Assembly: GCF_025685425.1 (NCBI RefSeq) | Contig: NZ_JAGTAS010000058.1 | Coordinates: 1,178,001-1,242,000 of the forward strand | Length of the DNA stretch: 64,000 bases | Source of the DNA: Terriglobus albidus | Lineage (GTDB): Bacteria > Acidobacteriota > Terriglobia > Terriglobales > Acidobacteriaceae | Direction of reading: 5' to 3' | Part shown: positions 9,752 to 19,282 of the stretch, in pieces | Numbering within the stretch: position 1 is the stretch's first letter | Layout of the letters: the number at the start of each line of letters is the position of its first letter | Position numbers and translations under genes: made by a program | Notes under the pieces: generated by a model | The model's database searches: none | What the model was told of the DNA's origin: nothing | Seen by the model: the letters and a program-made list of their open reading frames with translations, nothing else

Positions 9752-12013
9752 TTACGGTTTTGCCGGCCTGTCGAGCGCATTCCAATCAGGAGTACGGTCA
9801 CCATAGAGCGCCTGCACAAAGAAATCCTCAAGCTTGCGCTGCCCATAGGTTCCCCCAGAGCCATGCTTTCCGCCGGGTACGTACAGCAGGTCAAAGATCT
9901 TGTTGGCCTTCTCCAAACGATCAGCAACCTGGAATGTTGAGGCGGGATCGACGTTATCGTCCATCTCGCCAACCACCAGCATCAGCTTCCCTTTCAGGCG
10001 CCAGGCGTTATCTACATTCGACGAGGCTGCATACTCCGGCCCGATAGGCCATCCCATCCACTGCTCGTTCCACCAGATCTTGTCCATGCGGTTGTCATGG
10101 CATCCGCTATTGGCGACCGCAGCTTTGTAGAACTCCGGATGAAACAGCAGAGCTCCCATTGCGCTCTGCCCGCCGGCCGAGGTCCCGAAGATCCCCATGC
10201 GGGTGATGTCGTACCAGGGATGCCCGCTCGCATACGTCCTGTGCCACAGAATGCGATCCTCAAAGCCCGCATCCTTGAGGTTCTTCCAGGCGACATTATG
10301 GAAGGCCTTCGATCGATTGTTGGTGCCCATGCCGTCGATCTGCACCACGACAAATCCCAATTCGGTCAGCGGCTCCGCGCGGGTGGAAAACGTCTTGGGA
10401 ACAAACGATCCCTGCGGTCCAGCGTAGATGTTCTCGACCACGGGATAGCGCTTCTTCGGATCGAAGTTCGCCGGCTTCCATACCACGCCCCAGATCTCTG
10501 TCTTGCCATCCCTTCCCAACGCATGAAATGGTTCCGGAGCATGCCATCCAGCGGCCTTGAGCTTGTCGAGCCTTCCCCGCTCCAGCTCTAACACCAGAGA
10601 GCAATCACTCGTGCGATGAATGGTAAGCACCGGAGGATCTTCCACTGTACTTACCAGGTCGAAATACAGTGTTCCATCCTCGGAGTACGCGACCTTGTGG
10701 TTTCCCGCAGAAGGTGTAAGCGACGTCAGGCCCGTCCCATCGAAGCCAATGCGATAGGCATGCACAAAGTACGGATCTTCGCCGGCATTCATTCCGCCCG
10801 CTGAGAACCAGATCATCCGCTTTTCTTCATCCACGCGATCGACGGAGCGCACGACCCATTCCCCTCGCGTGATCCGGTTTTTCACGCTGCCGGTCCGGCC
10901 GTCGAGCAGATACAGGTGCTCCCACCCATCACGCTCCGATGCCCAGAGAATCTCTTTTCCGTCGGCGAAATCGCGACGATACACTTTGCCAGTGTCCTGC
11001 GGCTCCGGAATCAGCGGACGATAGTCCACGAACGTGTCGCTGGTCTCATTCACAAGTGTCCGTGCAGCTCCCGTGGCGCCATCCACTTCGATTACGCGAT
11101 AGACCTGATGTCCGCGCTGGTTGTACTCGAAGGTGAATCCACGGCAGTCCTGCCACCAACGTGCACCCGAAAGCTCGTAGGGATTCGGGAAAAGGTCGTT
11201 TGCAATAGCTATCTCTTTCTTCGCAGCCACATCGAACAGGACTGGCTGCGGAAGGTCCAGCACATCCCCCGGCTTGGCATACGGGATCTCGGGATAGAGA
11301 GGCTGCAGTTGCGTTGCAGGCGACGACTGCACGAACCGGATGGTGCGGTGATAGCCGGGACGCACACGATAAATCACCAGCTTCGATGAGTCGGGCGACC
11401 AGGAGACGGTATCGAGGTCGTAGTAATTTCCTTCTGACCCATCTGTACTCAGCACCAGGCGCTGTTTGCCATCGACACTGCGCACCACCAGATTGGAATT
11501 AACGACCAAAGCCTCCCACTTCCTGTCGGGAGAGGCGACCGTGCGGCTCTCATTATTGCGAGAGGATTCTCTGCTGCCATCAGCGCCATCTTCGTCCCCC
11601 TTGCACGCATAGTTCTTCAGATTGCAGCGCCACGGCGTATAGCCGATGCGGAACGCAAGACTGCTTCGATGATCTTCCAGCCTGGCATCGCGCAGTGGAA
11701 GCTGTGCCGGCTTAACCTCTTCATGCGTAGCCGCGCCCAGCGCCGCCGCCAGCCGCTGGTGATCGAAGGCCAGCTCCTTCTTCCCCGTTTCCACGTCCGC
11801 GAGAAAGAACTGGTGGCCGCCACCCGCTACTGTCTTGTCGTAGAGCAGAACATGTTCGCCCTGCACCCAGTGGGCGCCGCGGACCACATTCTCGGTCCAG
11901 TCTCCGTACTTCTCGTTCAACTTCGCGGCACGCTCGTAATCTTCAGGCGTGACGGCTGAAAAGCTGGTTTGCGCACAGATGAAGGCAAGCACGGCAAAGG
12001 CGACGTATCTCAT
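9752..12013 (-). CDS. Secreted S9 family peptidase (dipeptidyl peptidase IV-like)
   Basis: This is a 753-residue exported serine peptidase with signal peptide MRYVAFAVLAFICAQTSFSA. GAGGAGG lies 5 bases before the ATG. The N-terminal two-thirds look like a DPP-IV beta-propeller. The C-terminal alpha/beta-hydrolase domain has GTSAGGQSA (nucleophile ~S612), GEMDDNVDP (~D686) and GGKHGSGG (~H717), a complete catalytic triad in the S9 order. The family removes N-terminal dipeptides or cleaves after proline. Acidic propeller residues that bind the N-terminus were not assigned. It starts 18 bases after the upstream DUF885 gene stops, so the two are probably one transcript for periplasmic peptide breakdown. 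Confidence 0.9.
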   Translation of the reverse strand: MRYVAFAVLAFICAQTSFSAVTPEDYERAAKLNEKYGDWTENVVRGAHWVQGEHVLLYDKTVAGGGHQFFLADVETGKKELAFDHQRLAAALGAATHEEVKPAQLPLRDARLEDHRSSLAFRIGYTPWRCNLKNYACKGDEDGADGSRESSRNNESRTVASPDRKWEALVVNSNLVVRSVDGKQRLVLSTDGSEGNYYDLDTVSWSPDSSKLVIYRVRPGYHRTIRFVQSSPATQLQPLYPEIPYAKPGDVLDLPQPVLFDVAAKKEIAIANDLFPNPYELSGARWWQDCRGFTFEYNQRGHQVYRVIEVDGATGAARTLVNETSDTFVDYRPLIPEPQDTGKVYRRDFADGKEILWASERDGWEHLYLLDGRTGSVKNRITRGEWVVRSVDRVDEEKRMIWFSAGGMNAGEDPYFVHAYRIGFDGTGLTSLTPSAGNHKVAYSEDGTLYFDLVSTVEDPPVLTIHRTSDCSLVLELERGRLDKLKAAGWHAPEPFHALGRDGKTEIWGVVWKPANFDPKKRYPVVENIYAGPQGSFVPKTFSTRAEPLTELGFVVVQIDGMGTNNRSKAFHNVAWKNLKDAGFEDRILWHRTYASGHPWYDITRMGIFGTSAGGQSAMGALLFHPEFYKAAVANSGCHDNRMDKIWWNEQWMGWPIGPEYAASSNVDNAWRLKGKLMLVVGEMDDNVDPASTFQVADRLEKANKIFDLLYVPGGKHGSGGTYGQRKLEDFFVQALYGDRTPDWNALDRPAKP

Positions 12014-12031
12014 GCATTCCTCCTCACAGGT

Positions 12032-13783
12032 TCACGGATGGGTGGGGTGTTCGCCGTAAAACTTCCACTGCGGGACAAAGTCACGCGTCAGCGACTCGTG
12101 TTCCAGATAGGCTCGCAGCAGCGCGATCGGCATTGCATTCTCGTGCAGCACCGCATCGTGAAACTCGCGTTCGGTCATCTTGCCGCTTCCGACCAGCTCT
12201 TTATGCAGCGCACGGAACTGCAAGGCGCCCATCAGGTAAGCGCTCTGGTACAGCGGGCCAACGGACCCATCGAAGGATCGTCTTACTTCGGCGGTGGCAT
12301 TCTCCGGCTCGAAGCCTACGTTATCGATCAGGAACTGGACACACTGCTGCGGTGTCCACTTGCCGAGATGAAAATTCATCGTGAAGATAACGCGAGCCGA
12401 ACGATGCATGCGCCAGACCAGCGCTCCGACCCGTTCCTCCGGTGTCCGGTCGAAGCCGCGGTCCCAAAACAGCATTTCCCACCACAATGAATTTCCTTCG
12501 TACCAGAAGGGAGTGGAAAACGGTTCGCGATAAGCGCGGTACCGTGCTGCCATATAGAACTGCAGGAAGTGCCCGGGAATCATCTCGTGAAATGTGGTGG
12601 CGCGGGCAAACGGGATGTTGTTGCCGCGCATACTCATCTCGCGCTGCTCGAAGGTCATGGTATTCGTTGGATAGGAGACGCTGATCTCGTCGCCACCAGT
12701 AAAGAACGGATTCACCAGCTGGCGTTCGGGCGTCATCATAATCATGCGCCACGTCTCTTCTGCCATGGGCGGCACCGTCACCAGATCGTTCTTCTTAACG
12801 AAATCGATGCCTTCCACCACCAATTTGCGAATCAACTCCGGTTGATCGCCAGGAGGTACATGCATCGTCTTTACCTTCTCCACGGCGGCGTGCCAGTCAT
12901 CGCCATAGCCCATTTCGTGCGACGCCCGCAGCATCTCCTTCATGCACCAGTCATACTCTGTCTGAGCAATGGCCGTCAGCTCTTCGGGGGTATATGGAAT
13001 GAGGTCCGTCGATAGCTCACGCATCAGCGCCTCGTGACCTACCGGATCTCCGATGATGGTCTTCTTGTCGTCGGCAGCGATCCCAACCAGCTTCTCTCTC
13101 AGGAACGCCTCATATCCTTCCAGCGCCTTGTCGGCATCGCGATACGGCTGTTCCACCCACCAGGTAAAGCCTGGATCATAGCCGCTGTACTGCCCATACC
13201 AGTTGTGCAGGACTTTCTTCAGTTCTTCGGTCGCGGCAGCAGCGCGGTTGGCTACGACGGCATCGAACTTCGGTTTGCCTTCGCTCTTCGCCGGGTCGAG
13301 ATCATGCTTCGCGTTCTCGATCAGCTTCACCATGGCTGTCAGGGCTGCGGCCGTCTTTTCCGCATCCGGCCGTAGCATGCGCCGATGCTGGTCTTCCAGA
13401 TCTCCAATCGTGCCGGCAAATGGCAGCAGTGGTCTCATGGCCGTTGCCTTCTCGCGCTGCAGGCCAAGGTCGTACAACTCGCCGCGAAGCTGGTTCCGCA
13501 GCAGCAAGTAATCGAGCTTCTCATCTTCCGCCAGTGCCTTGAAGTCGACCGCGGCAAGCTGTTTCTGCTGCTGTTGATAGAACGCTTCCATCCTGTCCAG
13601 GCGGCTCGCCGAGAAAGGAATCACATATGCCGCCTCCAGCGCTCTGCGGTCGGCACTGAACTGCTGGATCATCGATGGCAGCTTTGGTTCCGCGGGTTGC
13701 GGGGTTGCGGCCCGCGCTTGAAGACAAATGCCAGAGAAGGCAATGCCCGCGAGGATCGCGGCTCTCATTGCCATCGTGCACAC
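12032..13783 (-). CDS. Secreted DUF885 family metallopeptidase-like protein
   Basis: The motif HEMIPGH (~residues 399-405) is the DUF885 signature, a variant of the HExxH zinc site. DUF885 proteins are widespread in Acidobacteria and are presumed metallopeptidases. I set the start at the GTG at 13783: AAGGA lies 7 bases upstream and it yields a signal peptide (AILAGIAFSGICLQARA), giving 583 residues. The open frame extends to 13837 but that would begin inside the terminator of the GH127 gene. ATG codons at 13774 and 13768 are alternatives with poorer spacing. It is the first gene of a two-gene unit with the S9 peptidase. Confidence 0.85.
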   Translation of the reverse strand: MCTMAMRAAILAGIAFSGICLQARAATPQPAEPKLPSMIQQFSADRRALEAAYVIPFSASRLDRMEAFYQQQQKQLAAVDFKALAEDEKLDYLLLRNQLRGELYDLGLQREKATAMRPLLPFAGTIGDLEDQHRRMLRPDAEKTAAALTAMVKLIENAKHDLDPAKSEGKPKFDAVVANRAAAATEELKKVLHNWYGQYSGYDPGFTWWVEQPYRDADKALEGYEAFLREKLVGIAADDKKTIIGDPVGHEALMRELSTDLIPYTPEELTAIAQTEYDWCMKEMLRASHEMGYGDDWHAAVEKVKTMHVPPGDQPELIRKLVVEGIDFVKKNDLVTVPPMAEETWRMIMMTPERQLVNPFFTGGDEISVSYPTNTMTFEQREMSMRGNNIPFARATTFHEMIPGHFLQFYMAARYRAYREPFSTPFWYEGNSLWWEMLFWDRGFDRTPEERVGALVWRMHRSARVIFTMNFHLGKWTPQQCVQFLIDNVGFEPENATAEVRRSFDGSVGPLYQSAYLMGALQFRALHKELVGSGKMTEREFHDAVLHENAMPIALLRAYLEHESLTRDFVPQWKFYGEHPTHP

Positions 13784-13832
13784 TGAAAATTCCTTCGTTC
13801 TATCCACGACTTTGCTTCTCTCCTCAAGGCAG

Positions 13833-13855
13833 AACAAAAGCCGCTCAAGGCGGCT
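13833..13855 (-). terminator. Rho-independent terminator after the GH127 gene
   Basis: On the minus strand AGCCGC-CTTGA-GCGGCT is followed by TTTGTT. It starts 6 bases beyond the GH127 stop codon and separates that gene from the DUF885/S9 unit. Confidence 0.7.
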
Positions 13856-13860
13856 CTTGC

Positions 13861-16278
13861 TTACAGTGAAACGCTTGCGTCTTTCTTGGCGGTAAACAAG
13901 CGGACTCCGAAGACCGGACCGACGGTCGAGCGGTCATGTGGGACAAAGCGCACGCGGATACTCTCTTTACCCTTTGTCAGATCGGTGCTCAACGGATACT
14001 CCACATCGAAGAACTTTCCGGGACGATCCTGCTTCAGCGTCTGGGTGGCAACCTTCACATTGTCCACCAGAATGTCGAAGCTTCGTTCGCGTTCGTCGCC
14101 CCAATAGGTGGCCTGCAACACCATCTCCACAGGCTTACACTTCAGCGTGAACTCGAAGTATCCGCCGGAACGCGCATCCCGTCCGTTCCGCCCTCGATAC
14201 GAAACCGGATAGGAAATCTCTGAAACGAGGTTGTGGTCTCGCTCGGGCTGCATTTCACCCAGGTGCATCACATCGACAGACCGTGCGGCGATATCGCGGG
14301 CCTTCGCCTGCTCCGCCAGGAAGTTGCTCTCCTCCACCTTCCAGGCAGCTTCAGTGAATCGCTTGAAATAGACCGCGCTACGCCGGTCATATTGGCTGTA
14401 GAACGGAACGAACTTCAGATCTGCCGGCCGCACGATACCCTTCGAGGTGTAAACCGCCTTCTCGGGAGAGATTGCTGAAAAGCCCGCCAGCAGATTCTCG
14501 CCGACCAGGGACGGATCGGGGCTGTCCCACTTCTCCGAGACCGGGCCAAGATCGGCGCTCAGCACCATGGGGCCGCGAAGCAATGCGACCGTATCGTTGT
14601 CTCCGGGCGCAGGCTCCAGCCGCAGATCGAGCGGCAGTGTGATTGCCAGCACATCGCCCTGCTTCCATATCCGCTTCACCAGAAGGTATCCTCGTGTCCG
14701 TTCAGCAGAGACCACTTTTCCATTCACGGTAACCTTCGCTTTGTCTCCGGCCCACCCAGGAGAACGAAGGCCGATCGTAAAGTTCTGCCGCTCGGGTAGA
14801 GCTATCAAGGTCAGCCGCGATTCCGGCGTGAAGGGATAGTTCGTCTCAAGCCTGAGTTTCGCCTTTCTGCCTGCCCAATCTGCTTCTGCGGGAATGTAGA
14901 GATTAACCAGCAGCGTTCCACCGCCTTCCCAGAAGATCGACTCACCATGTTTGGCATGGCTCTCCATCCCGGTGCCTACACAACACCAGAAGGCGTCTTC
15001 CTTTGGCGTGGAATAGCCGCGCTCCGCTCCGGACATCAGCGGCGTCATGTAGGTGAACCCGCCGTCTTTCGGATTCTGTGCGGCCATTACGTGATTCAGG
15101 TGAGCCCGTTCGTAGTAGTCGAAGTAGGCTCCATCCGGATGCCAGGCATACAGATGCCGCGTCAGCTTCAGCATGTTGTAGGTATTGCAGTGCTCGCAGG
15201 TCTGCTCCGTAATGTGCGCGGCGATGGTGTCGGGGGCTGAGAAGTACTCACGGTCTGCGTTTCCACCGATGACATAACTGTGGTGCTTCGTTACTGCTTC
15301 CCAGAAGAACTCCGCGGCATGTTCCGGCTCCGGCTTATTCGTGAGCTCGTGAATCCGGGCAAGGCCGATCAGCTTCGGCACCTGCGTATTCGCGTGGAAG
15401 TTTGCCAGCTTATCTTCGCCGGCCTCAAGCGGATCCAGCACCTTTCGGTCATAGATCCGCTCTGAAACGGCGAGCCAACGTTTGTCGTGAGTGATGGCAT
15501 AGAGCTCCGCGTAGCTCTCGTTCAAGCCGCCATATTCGCACGCCAGCAGCTTTTGCATCTGCTCATCGTTCAGCGCATCGAAGACATCCGCAAAATACCC
15601 GGCCAGCCCGGTCGCCACCTTCAGCGCGGTGGGGTTTCCCCAGCTTTCGTAAACATCCAATAGACCGGCAAAGACCTTGTGCACGGTGTAAAGCGGAGAC
15701 CAGGAACCATTCAGGTCGAACCCGCCAGAGCGGATCTCGCCTTGCTTTACCTCACGAAAGATCTCTTCTCCATCGACGATGGTTCCGTCTTTGCGCTTCC
15801 GCCCTAACGCTCCGACGTACCCCGTTCCGCGTGCCGCCTGCGCCCTGGCCAGTTCCTCCACAATATAGTTCGCGCGGTCCCTGCAGGCAGCATCTCCGGT
15901 CTGTTCATAGGTCCTGACCAATGCGGTGAGATAGTGTCCGAGCGAGTGTCCCGCAATCGTGTCGCTCTCCCACCCGCCATAGATAGGAGCCTTAGGCGGC
16001 AGCCCTGCATACTTCAGAAAATTATGCAGAAACCGGTCCGCGCTCAGGCCCAGCAGATATCCACGATTCATCTCCACCGCATTTGCATATACCGAAGGCA
16101 GCAGACGGACCGACAACAGCGGCAGAGGCTTGGCGTTAGCCGGAAGCAGCGATGGCGAAACAGCCACAGCGCCTGCGTTCCTTGTGGCGACCGAGGCTGC
16201 CAGGCCATACAAAAATCCGCGGCGGGTGATCAGAGGCTCGGGAAAAAGCATGCAGAATGTATACCATAATGTATTCAT
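13861..16278 (-). CDS. GH127 (DUF1680) beta-L-arabinofuranosidase-like glycoside hydrolase
   Basis: The 805-residue protein has the GH127 zinc/cysteine site: E362-x-C364 within EQTCEHCN, and the pair C432-C433 in FWCCVGTGMES. In the characterised Bifidobacterium enzyme the equivalent first cysteine of the pair is the nucleophile and the four residues bind zinc. The alpha/alpha barrel spans ~60-450 and beta-sandwich domains follow. A twin-arginine-like leader (ITRRGFLYGLAASVA) suggests export. The first ATG (16278) and the second (16251, MLFPEPLITRR) both lack a good ribosome-binding site, and the shorter start gives a more typical Tat signal. GH127 members release beta-L-arabinofuranose from plant glycoproteins or pectin side chains. 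Exact substrate not provable here. Confidence 0.88.
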   Translation of the reverse strand: MNTLWYTFCMLFPEPLITRRGFLYGLAASVATRNAGAVAVSPSLLPANAKPLPLLSVRLLPSVYANAVEMNRGYLLGLSADRFLHNFLKYAGLPPKAPIYGGWESDTIAGHSLGHYLTALVRTYEQTGDAACRDRANYIVEELARAQAARGTGYVGALGRKRKDGTIVDGEEIFREVKQGEIRSGGFDLNGSWSPLYTVHKVFAGLLDVYESWGNPTALKVATGLAGYFADVFDALNDEQMQKLLACEYGGLNESYAELYAITHDKRWLAVSERIYDRKVLDPLEAGEDKLANFHANTQVPKLIGLARIHELTNKPEPEHAAEFFWEAVTKHHSYVIGGNADREYFSAPDTIAAHITEQTCEHCNTYNMLKLTRHLYAWHPDGAYFDYYERAHLNHVMAAQNPKDGGFTYMTPLMSGAERGYSTPKEDAFWCCVGTGMESHAKHGESIFWEGGGTLLVNLYIPAEADWAGRKAKLRLETNYPFTPESRLTLIALPERQNFTIGLRSPGWAGDKAKVTVNGKVVSAERTRGYLLVKRIWKQGDVLAITLPLDLRLEPAPGDNDTVALLRGPMVLSADLGPVSEKWDSPDPSLVGENLLAGFSAISPEKAVYTSKGIVRPADLKFVPFYSQYDRRSAVYFKRFTEAAWKVEESNFLAEQAKARDIAARSVDVMHLGEMQPERDHNLVSEISYPVSYRGRNGRDARSGGYFEFTLKCKPVEMVLQATYWGDERERSFDILVDNVKVATQTLKQDRPGKFFDVEYPLSTDLTKGKESIRVRFVPHDRSTVGPVFGVRLFTAKKDASVSL

Positions 16279-16319
16279 TCAGGACGACCATGACTTTTAT
16301 GACCAATAGGGAAGATGCT

Positions 16320-16359
16320 AAAAAGACAGCGGGGACGGCGTGACGCCGTCCCCGCTGTC
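16320..16359 (-). terminator. Strong terminator after the beta-helix protein gene
   Basis: A perfect 16-bp stem (GACAGCGGGGACGGCG and its complement) closes a 3-base loop. On the minus strand it is followed by TTTTT, and the plus strand also has a T-run, so it could work in both directions. It lies 24 bases past the stop of the beta-helix gene. Confidence 0.8.
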
Positions 16360-16383
16360 TTCTTTTTTGCTGGTTAGAGGATT

Positions 16384-18324
16384 TTACTGATAGGCACCCA
16401 TGGACGGTGTGCTGCCGCGCTGGGCTCCGACGATGTCGACCGTCGAGGTCTTAGCCGATGTTCCGGCATCCTTGCCGGCCGAGCTCGACTGCAATGCAAA
16501 GTTGGTGCTTGAGACAAAGCTCGGAGCCGTCGTCAGAGGAGCTGAATCCCATGAAGGAGCAGCTCCGGCGCCGGACCACAGGTTATTGGAGCCAGTCACA
16601 TTTGTCGTGCCTGGTTCGATGTACGGTTGAGCGGCGCTGGGCTGAGCACAGATATTGTTCATCAGGTTCATTCCCGCCCCGGCAAAGACGATACCGAAGC
16701 AGCCATTCTGGTTGCCGGTCACATAACCGCCGGCATCCACGACGGTATTGTTGTACACCTGCACGGTGCCGCTGGTAGCTGCCGGCGGATCAGAGTTGAT
16801 GGCGATACCAGCTTCGTTCGCCACGCCATAGGGGTTCGACGCAATGGCAACGTGAGAAATCACGTTGTTGTACACCTCGACCGTGCCCTGCGATGGATCG
16901 ACAGAGGCCAGGTTGATACCGTCGCAGTAGCCGCCAGTGATGACATTGTCGTGGACGTGAAGGTCATACAGGTTTCCGCCGGCTGTCGCGTGGAACATGA
17001 TGCTGCGGCAGTAGCCCTTGAAGTTCTGGCCAATGCTGTTCCAACCCGCGTCCGCATGGTTGACGCCGGTGGAGAAGTAGACAGCGTGATAGGTCTTATC
17101 CACGTTGCCGCCGGTGTCGTGTACATTGTTGCCCTGGAAAGCCCACGTGTCTGACGGGCTATCCGTCTCGCCCAGAACACATGCCGTACCGCCAACGCCG
17201 CTGGGCGGAGCTGGGCAGGAGATGCTGTTGTTGATGATGCGCATGTTGCCCGCCTCCGCGTCGATGGCCGAAACCTGGCCCACGATATTGAGATTGGCAA
17301 TGGTGATGTTCTTACCCCACCCTTTCACACCATTGGGAACACTGGTGCTGCCTACATTCACTGTTCCCCCGGGGAACCCAACGATAGACAACTGGCTGGT
17401 CGGCGATGACCCACCGATATCGGTAGAGACAGCAGCATTGTAGCCACGGCCGTCATCGAAGCTGACGTCGACGCCAGGCATCAGGTAGATGACTGTGTTC
17501 TTTGATGGTGAACTACTGTCGTTTGACGTAACCGAATTGAACGCTGCACGCCAAGTCTTGAAAGGTTGCGCATAGGTTCCCGGATTCGTGTCTACACCGT
17601 TTGGGGAGACAAAGACGATGTTGGTTGGAGTGACCGTGAACGGTACGCCGTTCGATGCCAATCCATTCACATTCACGACAATATTTCCCGTGGTTGCGGA
17701 CGGACCAAGCTGAGCAACGATCTGTGTGTTGGTCCACGAGCACAGGCTGCAATTGGTTACGAGCGGTCCACCAAGTGTAAGTGTGCTTGAGCCCTGCGAT
17801 GAGCCGAAGTTGCTACCGAAGATGCGTACGTACACACCATTGCCGTTGTCGCCGCCGGTGCCTGCACCAACATTCAGATCAGTGAAGTTAATATGCGGAG
17901 CGCCAGAAGTTGTGCTGCCAGAAGATGGAGCAGTCGTTGTTGGTGTTGTAGTTGCGGGAGCTGTTGGAGCCGTGGAAGCAGCGGTAACAGAAATGCTGGT
18001 CGATGCGGTCTTGCTTGAAGAACCGTTCGTTGCGACCAGATTGTAACTAGTGGATTGTGTTGGAGCGACGACTGCACTTCCTGAAGCAGCAACTGCGCTG
18101 CCGTTAATCGTCACTGAGGTTGCGCCGGAAGTACTCCACGAGATGGTTGATTGGTTCCCCGCCGTAATAGAAGTTGGCGAAGCGTTAATGGAAGCCGACA
18201 ACGAAGTCGTAGGGGACCATGAACTACGTCTGTGTCTGTAGTACTGTCCGTGTGCGGATGAACTTGCGGCCATTATGGACACACTGCTCCCTACGATGAG
18301 GAGACGCATTATTGAACGATTCAA
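16384..18324 (-). CDS. Secreted IPT/TIG and right-handed beta-helix protein (pectate-lyase-like fold)
   Basis: The product is about 646 residues. The TTG start is supported by AAGGGAG nine bases upstream. An in-frame ATG five codons later is the alternative. After a signal peptide come an Ig-like segment (TISWSTSGATSVTINGSA), a Ser/Thr/Pro-rich linker, an IPT/TIG-like domain (GVYVRIFGSNFG) and, from ~residue 235, a parallel beta-helix region that opens VSPNGVDTNPGTYAQPFKT, as in DUF1565 proteins. The helix has repeated asparagine ladders (NNSISC, GNNVHDT, YNNVISH, YNNTVVDAGG). It ends GAQRGSTPSMGAYQ, a common tail of these proteins. Such folds include pectate lyases, but no catalytic calcium site was identified, so it may be a binding or structural glycan protein. 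Confidence 0.85.
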   Translation of the reverse strand: MNRSIMRLLIVGSSVSIMAASSSAHGQYYRHRRSSWSPTTSLSASINASPTSITAGNQSTISWSTSGATSVTINGSAVAASGSAVVAPTQSTSYNLVATNGSSSKTASTSISVTAASTAPTAPATTTPTTTAPSSGSTTSGAPHINFTDLNVGAGTGGDNGNGVYVRIFGSNFGSSQGSSTLTLGGPLVTNCSLCSWTNTQIVAQLGPSATTGNIVVNVNGLASNGVPFTVTPTNIVFVSPNGVDTNPGTYAQPFKTWRAAFNSVTSNDSSSPSKNTVIYLMPGVDVSFDDGRGYNAAVSTDIGGSSPTSQLSIVGFPGGTVNVGSTSVPNGVKGWGKNITIANLNIVGQVSAIDAEAGNMRIINNSISCPAPPSGVGGTACVLGETDSPSDTWAFQGNNVHDTGGNVDKTYHAVYFSTGVNHADAGWNSIGQNFKGYCRSIMFHATAGGNLYDLHVHDNVITGGYCDGINLASVDPSQGTVEVYNNVISHVAIASNPYGVANEAGIAINSDPPAATSGTVQVYNNTVVDAGGYVTGNQNGCFGIVFAGAGMNLMNNICAQPSAAQPYIEPGTTNVTGSNNLWSGAGAAPSWDSAPLTTAPSFVSSTNFALQSSSAGKDAGTSAKTSTVDIVGAQRGSTPSMGAYQ

Positions 18325-18367
18325 ATCAAAAAACTCCCTTGGGGATTGAAGCTGTGCGGGGCTTCAT

Positions 18368-18388
18368 GCAAGTTGGTGGCCAACTTGC
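18368..18388. promoter_or_regulatory. Perfect 9+9 inverted repeat upstream of the beta-helix gene
   Basis: GCAAGTTGG-TGG-CCAACTTGC is an uninterrupted palindrome 44 bases before the TTG start. It could be a repressor/activator operator or a 5'-UTR hairpin. No matching motif was found elsewhere in the window. Confidence 0.5.
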
Positions 18389-18772
18389 CGGGAATTCGAT
18401 GAGTTTGAAAACAGGTTGCTATGGGTAAAAAATGGAGATTTACCGATGTCGTAGAGGTAAATATTCTCTCGACGATAGGACAAAACTTCCCTATCAGCTC
18501 AGAGAGCCGCTAGGAGAGCGGGTTTCCGCGTTGACCATCTCGCGGTTTTCCACAGTTCAGTTTTTAGTCTTGTCCTTCTTGTGGAATCACTACTTAGAAG
18601 CAATGTCACCAGGCTTCGTCGATTCCGGTTCCAATATCTCTCGCGTGAAATATCTTTTATGCAAGTTTGGAGTTACTTCCTCAGAATTCTCAGATAAAAT
18701 GCGTCGCTCTATTTACTTCATGTTACAAGCGAGATTTTCGTTGAGTCAACTCGAGGACAATACAACATACCT
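18389..18772. other. AT-rich stretch without a supported gene
   Basis: Base composition drops clearly below the flanking genes. A plus-strand open frame (18432-18896) runs through it but overlaps the winged-helix gene on the other strand, has no recognisable similarity and no convincing start site. The stretch lies directly 3' of the short winged-helix gene and could be the decayed remainder of a once longer regulator. Confidence 0.4.
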
Positions 18773-19174
18773 TCAGAAGAAAAGACTCAATCGATGCCAG
18801 AGGTGTGTAAGTGATTCCCTGATACCATGCCGAGGCGAGACCTGGGTTGCATCGACCTCAGATGTAGTGATATGCGCCGCCAGCCGATATCCATAACCAC
18901 TTACAGTCTGGATGTAATCCTGTCCATCAGCCATCTTGCCGAGTGACAACCGCAGAAGATATATGGTTTGAATGAGGGTATGGTTTTCAACGTGGATGTT
19001 CGGCCATACCTCCCGCAATAACCTATCTTTTCGAACTGGCTGGCCCTGTGCTTGTATCAGGACCCGAAGCACATCAAGTTGTTTCGCAGGGAGAGGGACT
19101 TTTTGTGTTCCACGGTTCAAGCTGTTAGGACCCGTTTCGAACGTAAACTCACCGAAGAAATAGATACAGTGCAC
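18773..19174 (-). CDS. Short winged-helix (OmpR/CadC-type) DNA-binding protein
   Basis: The 133-residue product contains a complete transcriptional-regulatory C-terminal type winged helix: the N-terminal strand FGEFTFETG, LPAKQLDVLRVLIQAQGQPV (helix 1), the recognition region VENHTLIQTIYLLRLSLG and the wing IQTVSGYGYRLA (~residues 5-97). The GTG start has GGAG six bases upstream. Acidobacterial proteins with this domain at the N-terminus usually continue into a membrane helix and long sensor or TPR region, but here the frame stops about 35 residues after the wing. It is either a free DNA-binding domain or a truncated regulator. Target unknown. Confidence 0.75.
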   Translation of the reverse strand: MHCIYFFGEFTFETGPNSLNRGTQKVPLPAKQLDVLRVLIQAQGQPVRKDRLLREVWPNIHVENHTLIQTIYLLRLSLGKMADGQDYIQTVSGYGYRLAAHITTSEVDATQVSPRHGIRESLTHLWHRLSLFF

Positions 19175-19282
19175 TACTCACTCCATCCATTGAATGCTTA
19201 TTTGTTTTTGTTCTTCCGTTCCTTCTTCCAAAGCTGAGTTGTACGTCTCTACTACGTCGCCGGCTCGGGGAGAGATGCTTCT

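Noticed and set aside
16320-16359. 16-bp GC-rich stem as a member of the GGTACCTCAGC repeat family
   Set aside because: It shares only a GGGACGGC-type hairpin. The flanking modules are absent and a T-run marks it as a terminator.
18432-18896. 154-codon plus-strand ORF in the AT-rich stretch
   Set aside because: It overlaps the well-supported winged-helix gene on the other strand, has no recognisable domain, odd composition and no clear ribosome-binding site.
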